Shown one piece after another: positions 24,198 through 34,435 of a DNA stretch of 52,256 nt. The DNA comes from Tahibacter aquaticus. Lineage in GTDB: Bacteria > Pseudomonadota > Gammaproteobacteria > Xanthomonadales > Rhodanobacteraceae. Under the pieces are notes generated by a model. The model was not told where the DNA came from, made no database searches, and saw nothing but the letters and a program-made list of their open reading frames with translations. The translations under genes were made by a program, and so were the position numbers. The stretch is from contig NZ_SNZH01000001.1 of NCBI RefSeq assembly GCF_004363655.1, forward strand, positions 2,217 to 54,472. The letters run 5' to 3'. Position 1 is the stretch's first letter; each line of letters opens with the position of its first letter.

Positions 24198-26720
24198 ATG
24201 AGTTCGTCCGCTATGCAACTGCAACAACCCCAGGCCGCCGCGGCGGCCAGCGATACGGCGCCGTTGCGCGTCGTCGCGCACAAGTTCGGCGGCACGTCCG
24301 TAGCCAATGCCGAGCGCTATCGCCACGTCGCGGACCTGCTGTGCAAGCGCCCCGAGGCGATCCAAGCTACCGTCGTCTCGGCCATGAAAGGCGTCACCGA
24401 CGCACTCATTGCGCTGGCCCATGGCGCCGCCGACGGCAAAGACTGGCGTACACCCTGGCAGGCCCTGCGCCAGCGCCACCTGGATGCCGCGGCCGATCTG
24501 CTCGCGTCCGCACCACAAGCCGCCCAGGCCTGGCTGTTCGCCCAGTTCGAGGAACTCGCCGAACTGCTGCACGCCTTGTCGGTACTGGGCACGCCGACGC
24601 GCGAAGCGCTGGAACGCGTGCAAGGCCTGGGCGAAGTCTTTTCCGCCCACCTGCTCAGCGAACATATGCACGCGCTGGGCGAAGACGTGGCCAAGCTCGA
24701 CGCACGCGAGGTATTGGTCGTCAGCCACGGCGAACTCGGCGTCGCGGTGGACTGGGATACCAGCGCGGCACGCCTGGCGCGCTGGCGCGAAGCCAACCCG
24801 GCCCGGCGCGTGATCATCACCGGCTTTGTCGCCCGCGACGGCGCCAACCGCATCACCACGCTGGGGCGCAACGGCAGCGACTATTCCGGCGCCATTTTTG
24901 CCGCTTTGTTCAACGCGCAAGAATTACATATATGGACCGACGTCGACGGCGTGCTGTCGGCCGATCCGCGCCTGGTGCCCGAAGCGGTGCCGCTGGCGGC
25001 GCTGTCCTACCACGAAGCCTGCGAACTGGCCTATTTCGGCGCCAAGGTCGTCCACCCGCAGACCATGACGCCAGCGATCAGCCGCAACCTGCCCATCCTG
25101 ATACGCAACAGTTTCCGCCCGGAGCACCCGGGCACGCGCATTGCGTCGGTCGGCGACAGCGCCGGCCCGGTCAAGGGCCTGACCCTGTCGCCGGAGCTGG
25201 CCCTGCTCAACCTCGAAGGCGCCGGCATGATCGGCGTGCCCGGCACGGCCGAACGCGTGTTTGCCGCCCTGCGCGACGCACGTGTTTCGGTGGTGATGAT
25301 TTCGCAGGGTTCGTCCGAACACTCGATCTGCTGCGTGGTGCGTGAAGCCGAAGCGGAAATCGGCCGGCGTGCGCTGCAGGCGGCATTCGCGCGGGAACTG
25401 GCCAATGCCCAGGTGCAGAACGTGCAGCTGATCCACGACATCAGTGTACTGGCCGCAGTCGGCGACGGCATGGCCGGCACGCCCGGCGTGGCCGCCAGGC
25501 TGTTTGCCTCGCTGGCGCGGGCACAGGTGAATATCCGCGCCATCGCCCAGGGCGCGTCGGAACGCAATATTTCCGTCGCTATCGCCAGTGCCGATGCGGA
25601 CAAGGCGTTGCGCGCGGCACATTCCAGCTTCTGGCTGTCGGCACAGACGATTTCCCTCGGCGTGATCGGCCCGGGCAAGGTCGGCAGCGCGCTGCTGGAG
25701 CAGCTGCATGCGGCGCAGGCACGCCTCAAGCGCGATACCAATCTGGACCTGCGCCTGCGCGCCGTCGCCTCGCGCAACCGCATGTGGCTGGACGACCGCG
25801 GCACGACGCAGAACTGGCAGCAGCGTCTGGAGCAGGCCGAACTCGACGCCGACCTGGATGCATTCACCCACCATCTGCAGGCAGCCCACCTGCCGCATAC
25901 AGTAATCATCGACTGCAGCGCCAGCGACCGCGTGGCCGAGCGCTATGCGGACTGGCTCGCCGCCGGCATCCATGTGATCACGCCGAACAAGCAGGCCGGT
26001 GCCGGCGCCATAGAACGCTATCGCGCCATCCGCAGCGCCGCCGCGGCGAGCGGTGCGCGCTTCCGCTACGAAGCCACCGTCGGCGCCGGCCTGCCGGTCG
26101 TCGGCACGCTGCGCGACCTGCTCGATACCGGCGACGATCTGGTCGCGGTCGAAGGCATCTTCTCCGGCACCCTGGCCTGGCTGTTCAACCGCTATGACGG
26201 CAGTACCGCGTTCTCGGCACTGGTGCGCGAAGCGCACGGCCTGGGCTATACCGAGCCCGATCCGCGCGACGACCTGTCCGGTACCGACGTGGCGCGAAAA
26301 CTGGTGATCCTCGCCCGCGAAGCCGGACGCGAGCTGTCGCTGGGCGAGGTGGACGTGGAAAGCCTGGTGCCTGCATCCCTGCGCAGTGCCGCACCGGACG
26401 AGTTCATGCAGCGCCTGGACGAGCTGGATGCGCATTTCGCCGGCCGCCACGCCGCCGCCGCGGCCGCCGGCAAGGTGTTGCGCTATGTCGCGAGTCTCGA
26501 CCGGGACGGCCGCGCCCGCGTCGGCCTGGTCGAACTGGGACGCGAGCACGCCTTCGCCCACCTGCGCGAAACCGACAACATCGTGCAATTCTCCACTCGG
26601 CGCTATTGCAACAATCCGCTGGTGGTGCAAGGTCCGGGCGCCGGGCCGGAAGTGACCGCCGCCGGCGTATTCGCCGATCTGCTGCGCGTGGCCGCGGCGC
26701 TGGGAGCACGCATCGGATGA
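24198..26720 (+). CDS. thrA: Bifunctional aspartokinase/homoserine dehydrogenase
   Basis: The 840-residue fusion catalyses the first and third steps from aspartate to homoserine. The aspartokinase half begins with VAHKFGGTS (Lys near 29) and includes RNGSDYSG. Two ACT-type regulatory regions lie at about 330-475 ([13 protein letters not shown] with [13 protein letters not shown], and [13 protein letters not shown] with [13 protein letters not shown]), implying threonine feedback. The homoserine dehydrogenase half starts near 483 with the NAD(P) motif [16 protein letters not shown] and contains [21 protein letters not shown] and [22 protein letters not shown]. Length is close to E. coli ThrA (820). 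GGAGG precedes ATG 24198. Its stop overlaps the thrB start by four bases (ATGA). Confidence 0.97.
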   Translation: MSSSAMQLQQPQAAAAASDTAPLRVVAHKFGGTSVANAERYRHVADLLCKRPEAIQATVVSAMKGVTDALIALAHGAADGKDWRTPWQALRQRHLDAAADLLASAPQAAQAWLFAQFEELAELLHALSVLGTPTREALERVQGLGEVFSAHLLSEHMHALGEDVAKLDAREVLVVSHGELGVAVDWDTSAARLARWREANPARRVIITGFVARDGANRITTLGRNGSDYSGAIFAALFNAQELHIWTDVDGVLSADPRLVPEAVPLAALSYHEACELAYFGAKVVHPQTMTPAISRNLPILIRNSFRPEHPGTRIASVGDSAGPVKGLTLSPELALLNLEGAGMIGVPGTAERVFAALRDARVSVVMISQGSSEHSICCVVREAEAEIGRRALQAAFARELANAQVQNVQLIHDISVLAAVGDGMAGTPGVAARLFASLARAQVNIRAIAQGASERNISVAIASADADKALRAAHSSFWLSAQTISLGVIGPGKVGSALLEQLHAAQARLKRDTNLDLRLRAVASRNRMWLDDRGTTQNWQQRLEQAELDADLDAFTHHLQAAHLPHTVIIDCSASDRVAERYADWLAAGIHVITPNKQAGAGAIERYRAIRSAAAASGARFRYEATVGAGLPVVGTLRDLLDTGDDLVAVEGIFSGTLAWLFNRYDGSTAFSALVREAHGLGYTEPDPRDDLSGTDVARKLVILAREAGRELSLGEVDVESLVPASLRSAAPDEFMQRLDELDAHFAGRHAAAAAAGKVLRYVASLDRDGRARVGLVELGREHAFAHLRETDNIVQFSTRRYCNNPLVVQGPGAGPEVTAAGVFADLLRVAAALGARIG

Positions 26721-27640
26721 ATCGCGCAGCGACGGCTTTCTCGCCGGCTTCGGTCGGCAACATCGGCGTGGGTTTCGACATTCTCGGCCATTCCATCGCC
26801 GGCGCCGGCGACCGTGCCACGGTGCGCCGCATCGCCGCGCCGGAAGTGCGCATCGCGGCGATCCGCGGCAACACAGTAGACCTGCCGCTGCAAGCCGCGG
26901 CGAACACCGCCGGCGCAGCACTGATTGCGCTGCGCGAAGCGCTGGCCCTGCCCTATGGTTTCGAGATCGAACTCGACAAAGGCATACCGCTGGGCTCGGG
27001 CATGGGCGGTTCGGCGGCATCGTGTGTCGCGGCGCTGGTTGCGGCAAACGCCCTGCTCGACCAGCCGCTGCCGCGCACGGCATTGTATACGCATGCCATC
27101 ACCGGCGAGGCCGTCGCCAGCGGCGGCCGCCATGGCGACAATGTCGGTCCCATGCTGCTCGGCGGCGTGGTGCTGGCCACGGCGCAACAGGTGGTGCCGA
27201 TCCCGGTTCCGGCCGAATGGACTTGTGTACTGGTACACCCCGACGCCGTGCTGGAAACCCGCCGCGCCCGCGCCGCCCTGCAGGGCAGCTACGAACTGAA
27301 GGAGTTCGTGCAGCAAAGCGCCAACCTTGCCCTGGTACTGGCCGGCTGCTGGCGCGGCGATGCGGCGCTGGTACGGGCCGGCCTCAACGACGTACTGGTG
27401 GAGCCGCGCCGCGCGCCGCTGATCCAGGGTTTTGCCGCGGTCAAGCAGGCCGCGCTGGCGCACGATGCGATGGGCGCGAGCATTTCCGGCGCCGGTCCCA
27501 GCGTATTTGCCTGGTTCGAACATCCCGCCGCCGCCACGGCCGCAGCAGCGGCGATGCAGGCGGCTTTCGCCGCGGCGGGCTTTGCCAGCGACGTGTTCAT
27601 TTCTCCGGTGGCCGGTCCTGCGGCCGAGGTCATCGCATGA
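26717..27640 (+). CDS. thrB: Homoserine kinase
   Basis: The 307-residue GHMP-family kinase phosphorylates homoserine with ATP. The N-terminus reads [18 protein letters not shown]. The ATP-binding motif is [12 protein letters not shown] (about residues 94-105). The third motif, [11 protein letters not shown], lies near 257. The ATG at 26717 overlaps the thrA TGA (ATGA), and the stop overlaps the thrC start in the same way, so all three genes are translationally coupled. Confidence 0.97.
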   Translation: MNRAATAFSPASVGNIGVGFDILGHSIAGAGDRATVRRIAAPEVRIAAIRGNTVDLPLQAAANTAGAALIALREALALPYGFEIELDKGIPLGSGMGGSAASCVAALVAANALLDQPLPRTALYTHAITGEAVASGGRHGDNVGPMLLGGVVLATAQQVVPIPVPAEWTCVLVHPDAVLETRRARAALQGSYELKEFVQQSANLALVLAGCWRGDAALVRAGLNDVLVEPRRAPLIQGFAAVKQAALAHDAMGASISGAGPSVFAWFEHPAAATAAAAAMQAAFAAAGFASDVFISPVAGPAAEVIA

Positions 27641-28950
27641 AGTTCGTCAGCACCCGCGGCAGCACGCCGCCGACCGGCCTGAGCGCCGCCATTGCCGCCG
27701 GCCTTGCGCCCGACGGCGGCCTGTATGTGCCGCAGCAGCTGCCGGCCCTGGACATTGCCGATTTCGACGGCTGCGACACGCTGGCACAGATCGCCACGCG
27801 CCTGCTGCAGCCCTTCTTTGCCGGCGATCCGCTGCAGGGCGAACTGGCTGCGATCTGTACCGAAGCCTTCGATTTCCCGGCACCGCTGAATGCACTGGCC
27901 ACGCCGCAGGACTACGTGCTGGAGCTGATCCACGGCCCGACCGCCGCATTCAAGGATTTCGGCGCGCGTTTCCTTGCCGCCTGCCTGAGCCGGCTGCAGC
28001 GCGCCGCTACGCGGCCGCTGACCATTGTCGTCGCTACCTCGGGCGATACCGGTGCCGCCGTGGCCGCGGCGTTTCATCGCCAGCCGGGCCTGCGCGTCGC
28101 CGTGCTGTATCCCGACGGCCGCGTCTCGCCGCGCCAGGCCCACCAGCTCGGCTGCTTTGGCGACAATATCCACAGTTACAAGGTTTCCGGTTCGTTCGAC
28201 GACTGCCAGTCCCTGGTCAAGCAGGCGCTCAACGATGCCAGCCTGCAGAAGCAGGTACCGCTGAGTTCCGCCAACAGCATCAGCCTGGGCCGGCTGCTGC
28301 CGCAGATGAGCTACTACGCTGCAGCCTCGCTGGCGCATTGGCGCCGGCACGCCCGCGTGCTGAACTGGGTGATTCCCACCGGCAACCTGGGCAATGCCTT
28401 TGCTGCCGTGCTGGCCCGTGCCGTGGGCCTGCCGCTGGGCCGCATCGTACTGGCCAGCAATGCCAACGACGTGCTGCCGCAGTTCTTCTCCGGCGCCGAC
28501 TACACACCGCGAGCCAGCATCGCCACCCTGGCCAATGCCATGGACGTGGGCGCACCGAGCAACTTCGAACGCTTGCGCTGGCTGTATCCCGATGCCGCGG
28601 AACTGCGCGGCGCCTTCGTGGCCGCCAGCGTGGACGACGCCGCCATCAGCGAGACGATACAGCGGCGCTATCGCGACCACGGCGAAGTGTTCTGTCCGCA
28701 TACGGCGACTGCCGTCAAGCTGCTGGAAGACCTGCGCCGCGACGGTGCCGACGGCGACTGGTGCGTGGTCGCGACTGCACATCCGGCCAAGTTCGAGAGC
28801 ATCGTCGAGCCGCTGATCGGACGCGCCGTCGAAATACCGCCCGCGCTGGCCGGACTGCTGCAACGGCCGGCAAGGGCGCAGCCGCTGGCGCCGGACTATG
28901 CGGACTTTTCTGCGCAGCTGCAGCAACTTCAGGAAATTATTTTTCCATAA
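27637..28950 (+). CDS. thrC: Threonine synthase
   Basis: The 437-residue PLP enzyme converts O-phosphohomoserine to threonine. The N-terminus [19 protein letters not shown] is typical. The PLP lysine lies in [14 protein letters not shown] (Lys near 106). [15 protein letters not shown] provides the phosphate or cofactor loop, and [14 protein letters not shown] lies near 247. Length fits the class found with gammaproteobacterial thrABC operons. The start overlaps the end of thrB by four bases. A strong hairpin follows 46 bp after the stop. Confidence 0.97.
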   Translation: MKFVSTRGSTPPTGLSAAIAAGLAPDGGLYVPQQLPALDIADFDGCDTLAQIATRLLQPFFAGDPLQGELAAICTEAFDFPAPLNALATPQDYVLELIHGPTAAFKDFGARFLAACLSRLQRAATRPLTIVVATSGDTGAAVAAAFHRQPGLRVAVLYPDGRVSPRQAHQLGCFGDNIHSYKVSGSFDDCQSLVKQALNDASLQKQVPLSSANSISLGRLLPQMSYYAAASLAHWRRHARVLNWVIPTGNLGNAFAAVLARAVGLPLGRIVLASNANDVLPQFFSGADYTPRASIATLANAMDVGAPSNFERLRWLYPDAAELRGAFVAASVDDAAISETIQRRYRDHGEVFCPHTATAVKLLEDLRRDGADGDWCVVATAHPAKFESIVEPLIGRAVEIPPALAGLLQRPARAQPLAPDYADFSAQLQQLQEIIFP

Positions 28951-28995
28951 TGCTGCACATATTGCGCCGTACTGGCGCGCGGCATCGCTGCAAGC

Positions 28996-29023
28996 CCTCT
29001 GCCCCGGCAAGCCGGGGCAGAGG
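28996..29023. terminator. Bidirectional hairpin after thrC
   Basis: The perfect 13 bp inverted repeat CCTCTGCCCCGGC and GCCGGGGCAGAGG with AA between lies in the gap between the convergent thrC and the secreted-protein gene ending at 29053. No T-tract follows on either strand. Position and strength suggest it ends both transcripts. Confidence 0.65.
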
Positions 29024-29052
29024 TCATCGGACCGCTCTCGCCGCAGGTCGCC

Positions 29053-30714
29053 TCAGGGAACCGGCAGCGTCACGCTGTTGCTGTCGTTGCCCGCCGCTGC
29101 ATCGTACTGGTTGCCCGACACCTGCACGCTGGCCTGTACGTTGCCGCTGCCCGCGCCACCGACACGCACCTGCAAGGCATCGCTGCTGCCGCCGGCCGGA
29201 ATTTCCGCCAGATAGGTACAACGCGGATTCTGCTGCGCCGTATCGCAATACCAGCGATTGCCGGAGGCCTGCAGCACCACGCTGCCGGCCGGTGGCGTCA
29301 GCACGGCGACGACACCGGTCGCAGTGCGCGCACCGGCATAGCTGGCCGGCGCCTGCAGGTTGGCGACGCTGACCTGGTAGTCGATCGCCGCCGGACTGCT
29401 GCCGCTCACCAGCGCGGCCGACAGCTGCGCCGCCAGATCGACACTGGCGAAACCGGCAATGCGCCGCCCCATCACGCCGTAGTCCTGGGCATAGCTCGAT
29501 TCGTCATCGCGCCAGACCAGGCTGATATCGCCGTCGTAGTCACTGGCAATGCGCGGCTCGGTCAGGCCAAGGCCACCGCCGGGGACCGCCGTCTCGTCGC
29601 CCAGCGCGGTGCCGCTGGCCGCATAGCGGCGCAGGTAGACGGTGTTGTTGCGCCGGTTCCAGGCCACGCTGAATTCGCCGCTGCTGCGCACCATGGCAAC
29701 CGCCGGATTCATCGCTTCATAGGCGGGATGCAATTGCTGGTAGGCCAGAATGAATTCGCCGCCGACCGCATTGCCGGCCGCATCGTAGCGCCGGCCCAGG
29801 ATGCGCGAGTTGTTGCGCGAGACCAGCGAGTTACAGACGACAACGCTGTTGCCGGCGGCGTCCATGCCGATATCGGCCTCGCTCTGGCTGCCGCTGGCCA
29901 GCGTGCGCAGCGCCGGTCCGAGCGCGGTGCCGGCGGCGCTGAATCGGCGGCGATAGACGTCCTGCCCGGCGCCGTCGGCGACGTCCTGCGTCCATACCAC
30001 GGTGAAGTTGCCGCTGTCGTCGAGGGCCACGCGCAGTTCGGGACTCATGGCATTGCTGCCCGGCGTAGCTACGACAAAATCCGTGCCTTGCGCCACGCCT
30101 GCGCTGTCGAAACGGCGCGCACGGATTTCAACGCCCGTGGGCAGGTAGTTCTTCCAGACCACCACCGCGGCGCCGGCCGGCGTCATGGCGATGGCAGGGC
30201 TGGCGCCTTCTGTGGGCGAGCCGATATCGAGCTGTAGCTGCAATTCCAGCGGATTGCCGAGGCTGTCGAAGCGACGCCGATATACATGAGAGAGACTTCC
30301 CATTTGCGTGCCCAGCGCAGACCAGACCACGGTGAAATTGCCGCCCTGGTCCATGGCCACTTCGGGATAGAACGAGGAGCCGGCAGTCGGCGTGCTGTTG
30401 ACGACGATCTCGTCGCCCAGCGGGGTACCGGCGCTGTCGAGCAGGCGCGCGCGCAAGCCGTAGGGCGTGACCACGGGACTGCCCACAGCGGGCGAGCTAT
30501 ACCAGACGCTGACCGCGTTGCCGTCGGCGTCGGAGGCGATGGAGGCCTGGTGCTGTTTGCCGGAAACGAAAAGGTTGTGCCGCAGCGCCGGGCCGCTGGC
30601 GGCACCGGGGGTGCCCAGCGCCTGCACCGCACCGCTGCCGCACAGGGCAAGCAGAATGGCGGCAACAGTCCTGGCGACGGGCGGCAGGTAGATGGAGGGA
30701 ATGGTGTAGTACAT
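29053..30714 (-). CDS. Secreted repeat protein with DUF11-like C-terminal domain
   Basis: The 553-residue protein starts at ATG 30714, with AGGAG six bases upstream. A longer upstream frame lacks a signal, whereas this start gives a signal peptide (VARTVAAILLALCGSGAVQA). The body (about 45-410) repeats units of the type RRFDSAGVAQG followed by MSPELRVALDDSGNFTVVWT, seven or eight times, a pattern common in secreted proteins of unknown role that suggests a beta-propeller. The last 130 residues (from ASVDLAAQLSAAL) resemble a DUF11 domain, with WYCDTAQQNPRC and GNDSNSVTLPVP at the end. It has no LVIVD-type C-terminal tail. It is divergent from the phosphodiesterase gene, 94 bp apart. Confidence 0.85.
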   Translation of the reverse strand: MYYTIPSIYLPPVARTVAAILLALCGSGAVQALGTPGAASGPALRHNLFVSGKQHQASIASDADGNAVSVWYSSPAVGSPVVTPYGLRARLLDSAGTPLGDEIVVNSTPTAGSSFYPEVAMDQGGNFTVVWSALGTQMGSLSHVYRRRFDSLGNPLELQLQLDIGSPTEGASPAIAMTPAGAAVVVWKNYLPTGVEIRARRFDSAGVAQGTDFVVATPGSNAMSPELRVALDDSGNFTVVWTQDVADGAGQDVYRRRFSAAGTALGPALRTLASGSQSEADIGMDAAGNSVVVCNSLVSRNNSRILGRRYDAAGNAVGGEFILAYQQLHPAYEAMNPAVAMVRSSGEFSVAWNRRNNTVYLRRYAASGTALGDETAVPGGGLGLTEPRIASDYDGDISLVWRDDESSYAQDYGVMGRRIAGFASVDLAAQLSAALVSGSSPAAIDYQVSVANLQAPASYAGARTATGVVAVLTPPAGSVVLQASGNRWYCDTAQQNPRCTYLAEIPAGGSSDALQVRVGGAGSGNVQASVQVSGNQYDAAAGNDSNSVTLPVP

Positions 30715-30808
30715 GGTCGCTCCTAGCGATCGGGGTCCTGGGAAGCGACAGCAGGCCGCAGGTCGGGCGTCACACTGTCGCCATCGCAGTTTGCGAAAGT
30801 CCGCGCCC

Positions 30809-32116
30809 ATGCGTATCCCGGACTTGTCCACTGTGTTTCGCCTGCGACCGGACAGCTTGTCCGGTGCGCCGCGCTGTCGCAGCTTGCGCGACAGCGTTCT
30901 TGCTGCTTTTATCCTGCTGCTGGTTGCAGCCTGCGCCGGCACAGCGTCGAAGCAGCCTGCGGAAACCGTCATGCAGTACGAATTGCCCCTCGTCATCGGC
31001 CATCGCGGCGCCAGCGGCTACCGGCCCGAGCACACGCTGGCCAGCTACGCCCTGGCCATCGAGCAGGGCGCCGACGTGATCGAGCCCGATCTCGTCGTCA
31101 CGCGCGACGGCGTATTGATCTGCCGCCACGAAAACGAGATCGGCGGCACTACCGACGTGGCAGCGCATGCGGAATTTGCCGGCCGGCGCACGCGCAAGCG
31201 CGTCGATGGCGAAGACATCGAAGGCTGGTTTGCGGAAGATTTCACGTTTGCAGAAATTCGCACGCTGCGCGCGCGCGAACGCCTGCCGCAGCTGCGCAGC
31301 GGCAATACGCGTTACGACGGCGAATTCGTCATTCCCAGCTTTGCCGAAGTCATTGCGCTGGCAGCCAAGGCAGGCCGGCCAGTGGCAATCTATCCGGAAA
31401 CCAAGCATCCGACCTATTTCGCCCACGAAGGCCGCTATCTCGACGGCACGCCGATCGCGCGTTCGCTGGGACGGCTGCTGGTTGACGAACTCGTACGCAG
31501 CGGATTTACCGACACGCAACGCGTGTACGTGCAGTCGTTCGAGCTGGCCAACCTGATCGAGCTGCACGATTCGATACTGCCCGCCACCGGCGTCGAACTG
31601 CGCCTGATGCAACTGTTCGGCGACACAGGCGCGGTCACGGCGCAGAACCGCGATTTCGCCCTGCCCTACGACCTGCGCTGGCATCAGGCCCGGGGTGACG
31701 ACCTGGATGCGCTGTATCCGGGACTGCGTGCCGCGCTACCCGGACTGGGCAGCGGTGCCGTGTCGTACGGCGAATTGACAACACCCGGCGTGCTGGGCTG
31801 GATGCGGCAGCGCTACGCGTATGGCGTCGCGCCCTGGAAGGACAATCTGCTGCTGCGGCAAACAGCGACCGGCGCGGCACCGGCGCGGTTGAGCGACGCA
31901 GTGCACCCGCTGATTGCACACGCGCATGCGGCAGGACTAAAGGTACATACGTATACCCTGCGTGCAGAACCGGCGTTCCTTGCGACGGCGCAGGACGGAT
32001 CCAGCCTTAGCATGGAGCAGGAAATCAGCCTGCTGCTGGCTGCCGGCATCGATGGCTTCTTCACCGACTTTCCCGATCGCGGCGTTGCCGCCCGCGATGC
32101 ACGCAGAGCGCGATAA
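30809..32116 (+). CDS. Glycerophosphodiester phosphodiesterase, lipoprotein type
   Basis: The 435-residue protein hydrolyses glycerophosphodiesters to glycerol-3-phosphate and an alcohol. The GDPD signature is clear: HRGASGYRPEHT (near 64) followed by EPDLVVTRDGVLICRHENEIGGTTDV, then YPETKHP and a C-terminal VHTYTLRAEP and GIDGFFTDFPDRG. This matches the periplasmic GlpQ type. The N-terminus has a hydrophobic segment ending in LVAAC (Cys 42), a lipobox, so it is probably a membrane-anchored lipoprotein. The in-frame start at 30713 would add 32 basic residues and is less likely. No glpT gene is nearby. Confidence 0.92.
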   Translation: MRIPDLSTVFRLRPDSLSGAPRCRSLRDSVLAAFILLLVAACAGTASKQPAETVMQYELPLVIGHRGASGYRPEHTLASYALAIEQGADVIEPDLVVTRDGVLICRHENEIGGTTDVAAHAEFAGRRTRKRVDGEDIEGWFAEDFTFAEIRTLRARERLPQLRSGNTRYDGEFVIPSFAEVIALAAKAGRPVAIYPETKHPTYFAHEGRYLDGTPIARSLGRLLVDELVRSGFTDTQRVYVQSFELANLIELHDSILPATGVELRLMQLFGDTGAVTAQNRDFALPYDLRWHQARGDDLDALYPGLRAALPGLGSGAVSYGELTTPGVLGWMRQRYAYGVAPWKDNLLLRQTATGAAPARLSDAVHPLIAHAHAAGLKVHTYTLRAEPAFLATAQDGSSLSMEQEISLLLAAGIDGFFTDFPDRGVAARDARRAR

Positions 32117-32203
32117 GCAACGCGAAGTGCGCCGCGAGGTCTCAGACAGTGCGGCGCACCGAACTGCCACTGGCAACGCTGCGATGCGGCAATACCGCGC
32201 TGC

Positions 32204-32229
32204 CGGGGCTCGCCTGACGGCTCGCCCCG
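32204..32229. terminator. Imperfect hairpin between convergent genes
   Basis: CGGGGC pairs with GCCCCG and GCC with GGC around TGAC, with a symmetrical TC/TC internal loop. It lies between the stops of the phosphodiesterase and the S9 peptidase. No T-tract follows. Confidence 0.4.
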
Positions 32230-32244
32230 ACCTGCGTCTCGCTG

Positions 32245-34365
32245 CTATTTTGCGGTCCAGCGCTGCAGCCAGGCGTTGACCGTCTCGTGCCACTTCACGC
32301 TGTTCTGCGGCTTGAGCACCCAGTGGTTTTCGTTGGGGAAATGCAGCAACTGGCTGTCGATGCCGCGGCGCTGCAGCGCGGTGAAGGCGCCCAGGCTCTG
32401 TTCCAGCGGAATGCGGAAGTCGATGCCGCCCTGGATCACCAGCATGGGAACCTTCCACTTCGCCACATGGTTGACCGGATTGAATTTCTCGTAGTTTTCC
32501 GGCTTGTCGTACGGCGTGCCGCCGTTTTCCCACTCGCTGAACCACAGCTCTTCGGTGGAATAGCCCATCATGCGCGTGTCGAACACGCCGTCGTGGTTGA
32601 CCAGGCACTTCCACGGCTGCTGCCAGTTGCCGGCGATCCAGTTGATCATGTAGCCGCCGTACGAGGCGCCCAGTGCGCAGGCGCGCTCGCCATCGAGGAA
32701 GCTGTACTTGGCCAGCGCCGCGGCCCAGCCCTTCTGCAGGTCTTCCAGCGGCTTGCCGCCCCAGTCGCCCGAGATCGAATCGGTGAAGGCCTGGCCGTAG
32801 CCGGTGGAACCGTGGAAATTCACCGTCACCACGGCGAAGCCAAGGCCGGCGTAAGTCTGCGGATTCCAGCGGTAGTGGAAGTCGTTACCGTAGGCGCCCT
32901 GCGGGCCGCCGTGGATCAGGAAGGCGACTGGATATTTCTTGCCTTGTTCATAATTCCACGGTTTGACCACATAGCCCTGCACGCGCTCGTTGTTCCAGCC
33001 CGGAAAATCGAAGAATTCCGGCTCGCCGAAGACGATGCCCTTGAGCTTGTCCGCATTGTTGCCGGTGAGCTGGCGCGTCTTGCCGCCCTTGCTGCTGCCG
33101 AGGAACAGCTGGCTGGGCGACTGCAAGGTGTCGCGGCCGAAGACCAGGGTGGTGCCGGCCACGTCGTAGCCGTTGATATGGCCGTCGCCGGCAATCAGGC
33201 GCGCCTTGCCGCTGGCCAGGTCGATGCCGAACAACGGATGCTGGCCGTTGTCGTCGGCTACCGCGAACATGGTCTTGCCGTCGGCGGACAGCTTGATCGA
33301 GCCAGCCGAGCGGTCCCAGCCCGGATTGATTTCGCGGCTGTTGCCGCTGGCCAGATCCAGTGCCATCAGGCCGAAACGGTCGGCTTCGAAGCCGGGGCGC
33401 TTCATCGCCAGGTAGTACAGGGTCTTGCCGTCGGCCGAGGGCAGCGGATTGGCATCCCAGGCCGGGTTGGCCGCGGTCAGGTTGCGCGGTGCCGACGAGG
33501 CATCGGCCGGCACGGCGTACAGGTCGAAATTGGTCGACCAGGGTTCGCTCTTGCCGGCGATGCGCGCGCCGAAATAAACGGTCTTGCCATCCGGCGAGAA
33601 AGCGAATTCGGAGTCGTCGCCGAACGGCTTGGACGGCACGTCGCCGTCGATGCCGCGGGACATCAGCTTCAGGCGCGGCTGCAGCGCGCCGTCGGCGCCG
33701 ATCTCGCCGAGGAACAGCTGGCTGCGGCGGCCGTCGGCCCAGGTATCCCAGTGACGCACGAACAGCTTGTCGTAGAGCTGGCCGCTGACCTTGCTCGCCG
33801 CGGTGGCGTCCAGGCGCTGCTTGGTGCAGTTGATGTCCGGACAGTCGGTGAACACGTCCAACGCCAGCAGCACCTTCCTGCCATCGGGCGACAGCTTGAA
33901 CGCGCCGATGTCGATGGGCAGGCCGCTGGACACCACCGCCGGCTGCGGCTTGGCCTCGAACGCATCGCGCATCACCGACTTGTCGGCATCCTTGCCGCCG
34001 CCGGCCAGGGCCGGTGCCACATCGACGCGCCAGAGCTGGGCCACGCCGTCCTGTGCGGCGGTGTAGTAGATGCTGCGGCCATCCGGTGCCCAGCGCGGGC
34101 CGGCGCTGCTGGCAGCGGCGTCGGTCAGGCGCTGCGGCGATGATTTGCCGTCGAGCTTGAGCAGCCACAGGCCGTTGACGCCCTTGTTGGCGGCGAAATC
34201 GGTTTCGCGCACCTGGTAGGCAACATAGCGGCCGTCCGGCGAAAGCTGCGGATCGGACACGCGCTCGAGATTGACCAGATCGTTGACGCTGAGGCCGCGG
34301 TCGGCGGCGGCGGGCAGGGCCAGCGCCGCCAGCAGCGCGAAGGAAAGCGAAGCGGAAAGTTTCAT
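32245..34365 (-). CDS. S9 family serine peptidase (acylaminoacyl/dipeptidyl-peptidase type)
   Basis: The 706-residue exported peptidase has a signal peptide (MKLSASLSFALLAALALPAAAD), an N-terminal propeller (about 30-430, with repeats such as DPQLSPDGRYVAYQV, GPRWAPDGRSIYY and FAFSPDGKTVYFG), and an alpha/beta-hydrolase domain. The catalytic triad is Ser in LGASYGGYM (near 567), Asp in GGIDFRIP (near 648) and His in NENHWV (near 679). Such enzymes trim short peptides in the periplasm. The start at ATG 34365 is chosen over one 30 bp upstream because it begins the signal peptide. The OPT transporter gene lies 70 bp upstream on the same strand with a terminator between, so co-transcription would need read-through. 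Confidence 0.93.
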   Translation of the reverse strand: MKLSASLSFALLAALALPAAADRGLSVNDLVNLERVSDPQLSPDGRYVAYQVRETDFAANKGVNGLWLLKLDGKSSPQRLTDAAASSAGPRWAPDGRSIYYTAAQDGVAQLWRVDVAPALAGGGKDADKSVMRDAFEAKPQPAVVSSGLPIDIGAFKLSPDGRKVLLALDVFTDCPDINCTKQRLDATAASKVSGQLYDKLFVRHWDTWADGRRSQLFLGEIGADGALQPRLKLMSRGIDGDVPSKPFGDDSEFAFSPDGKTVYFGARIAGKSEPWSTNFDLYAVPADASSAPRNLTAANPAWDANPLPSADGKTLYYLAMKRPGFEADRFGLMALDLASGNSREINPGWDRSAGSIKLSADGKTMFAVADDNGQHPLFGIDLASGKARLIAGDGHINGYDVAGTTLVFGRDTLQSPSQLFLGSSKGGKTRQLTGNNADKLKGIVFGEPEFFDFPGWNNERVQGYVVKPWNYEQGKKYPVAFLIHGGPQGAYGNDFHYRWNPQTYAGLGFAVVTVNFHGSTGYGQAFTDSISGDWGGKPLEDLQKGWAAALAKYSFLDGERACALGASYGGYMINWIAGNWQQPWKCLVNHDGVFDTRMMGYSTEELWFSEWENGGTPYDKPENYEKFNPVNHVAKWKVPMLVIQGGIDFRIPLEQSLGAFTALQRRGIDSQLLHFPNENHWVLKPQNSVKWHETVNAWLQRWTAK

Positions 34366-34405
34366 GCGTGCATCCGTGGAAAGTGTGGACAACAAGGCAA
34401 AATAA

Positions 34406-34429
34406 CCGTTGCGGCAATCGCCGCAACGG
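34406..34429 (-). terminator. Intrinsic terminator of the OPT transporter gene
   Basis: A perfect 10 bp stem, CCGTTGCGGC with GCCGCAACGG, has a 4-base loop. On the minus strand it is followed by TTATTTTGCC. It begins seven bases after the transporter stop and is the most canonical terminator in the window. Confidence 0.8.
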
Positions 34430-34435
34430 CCTTGC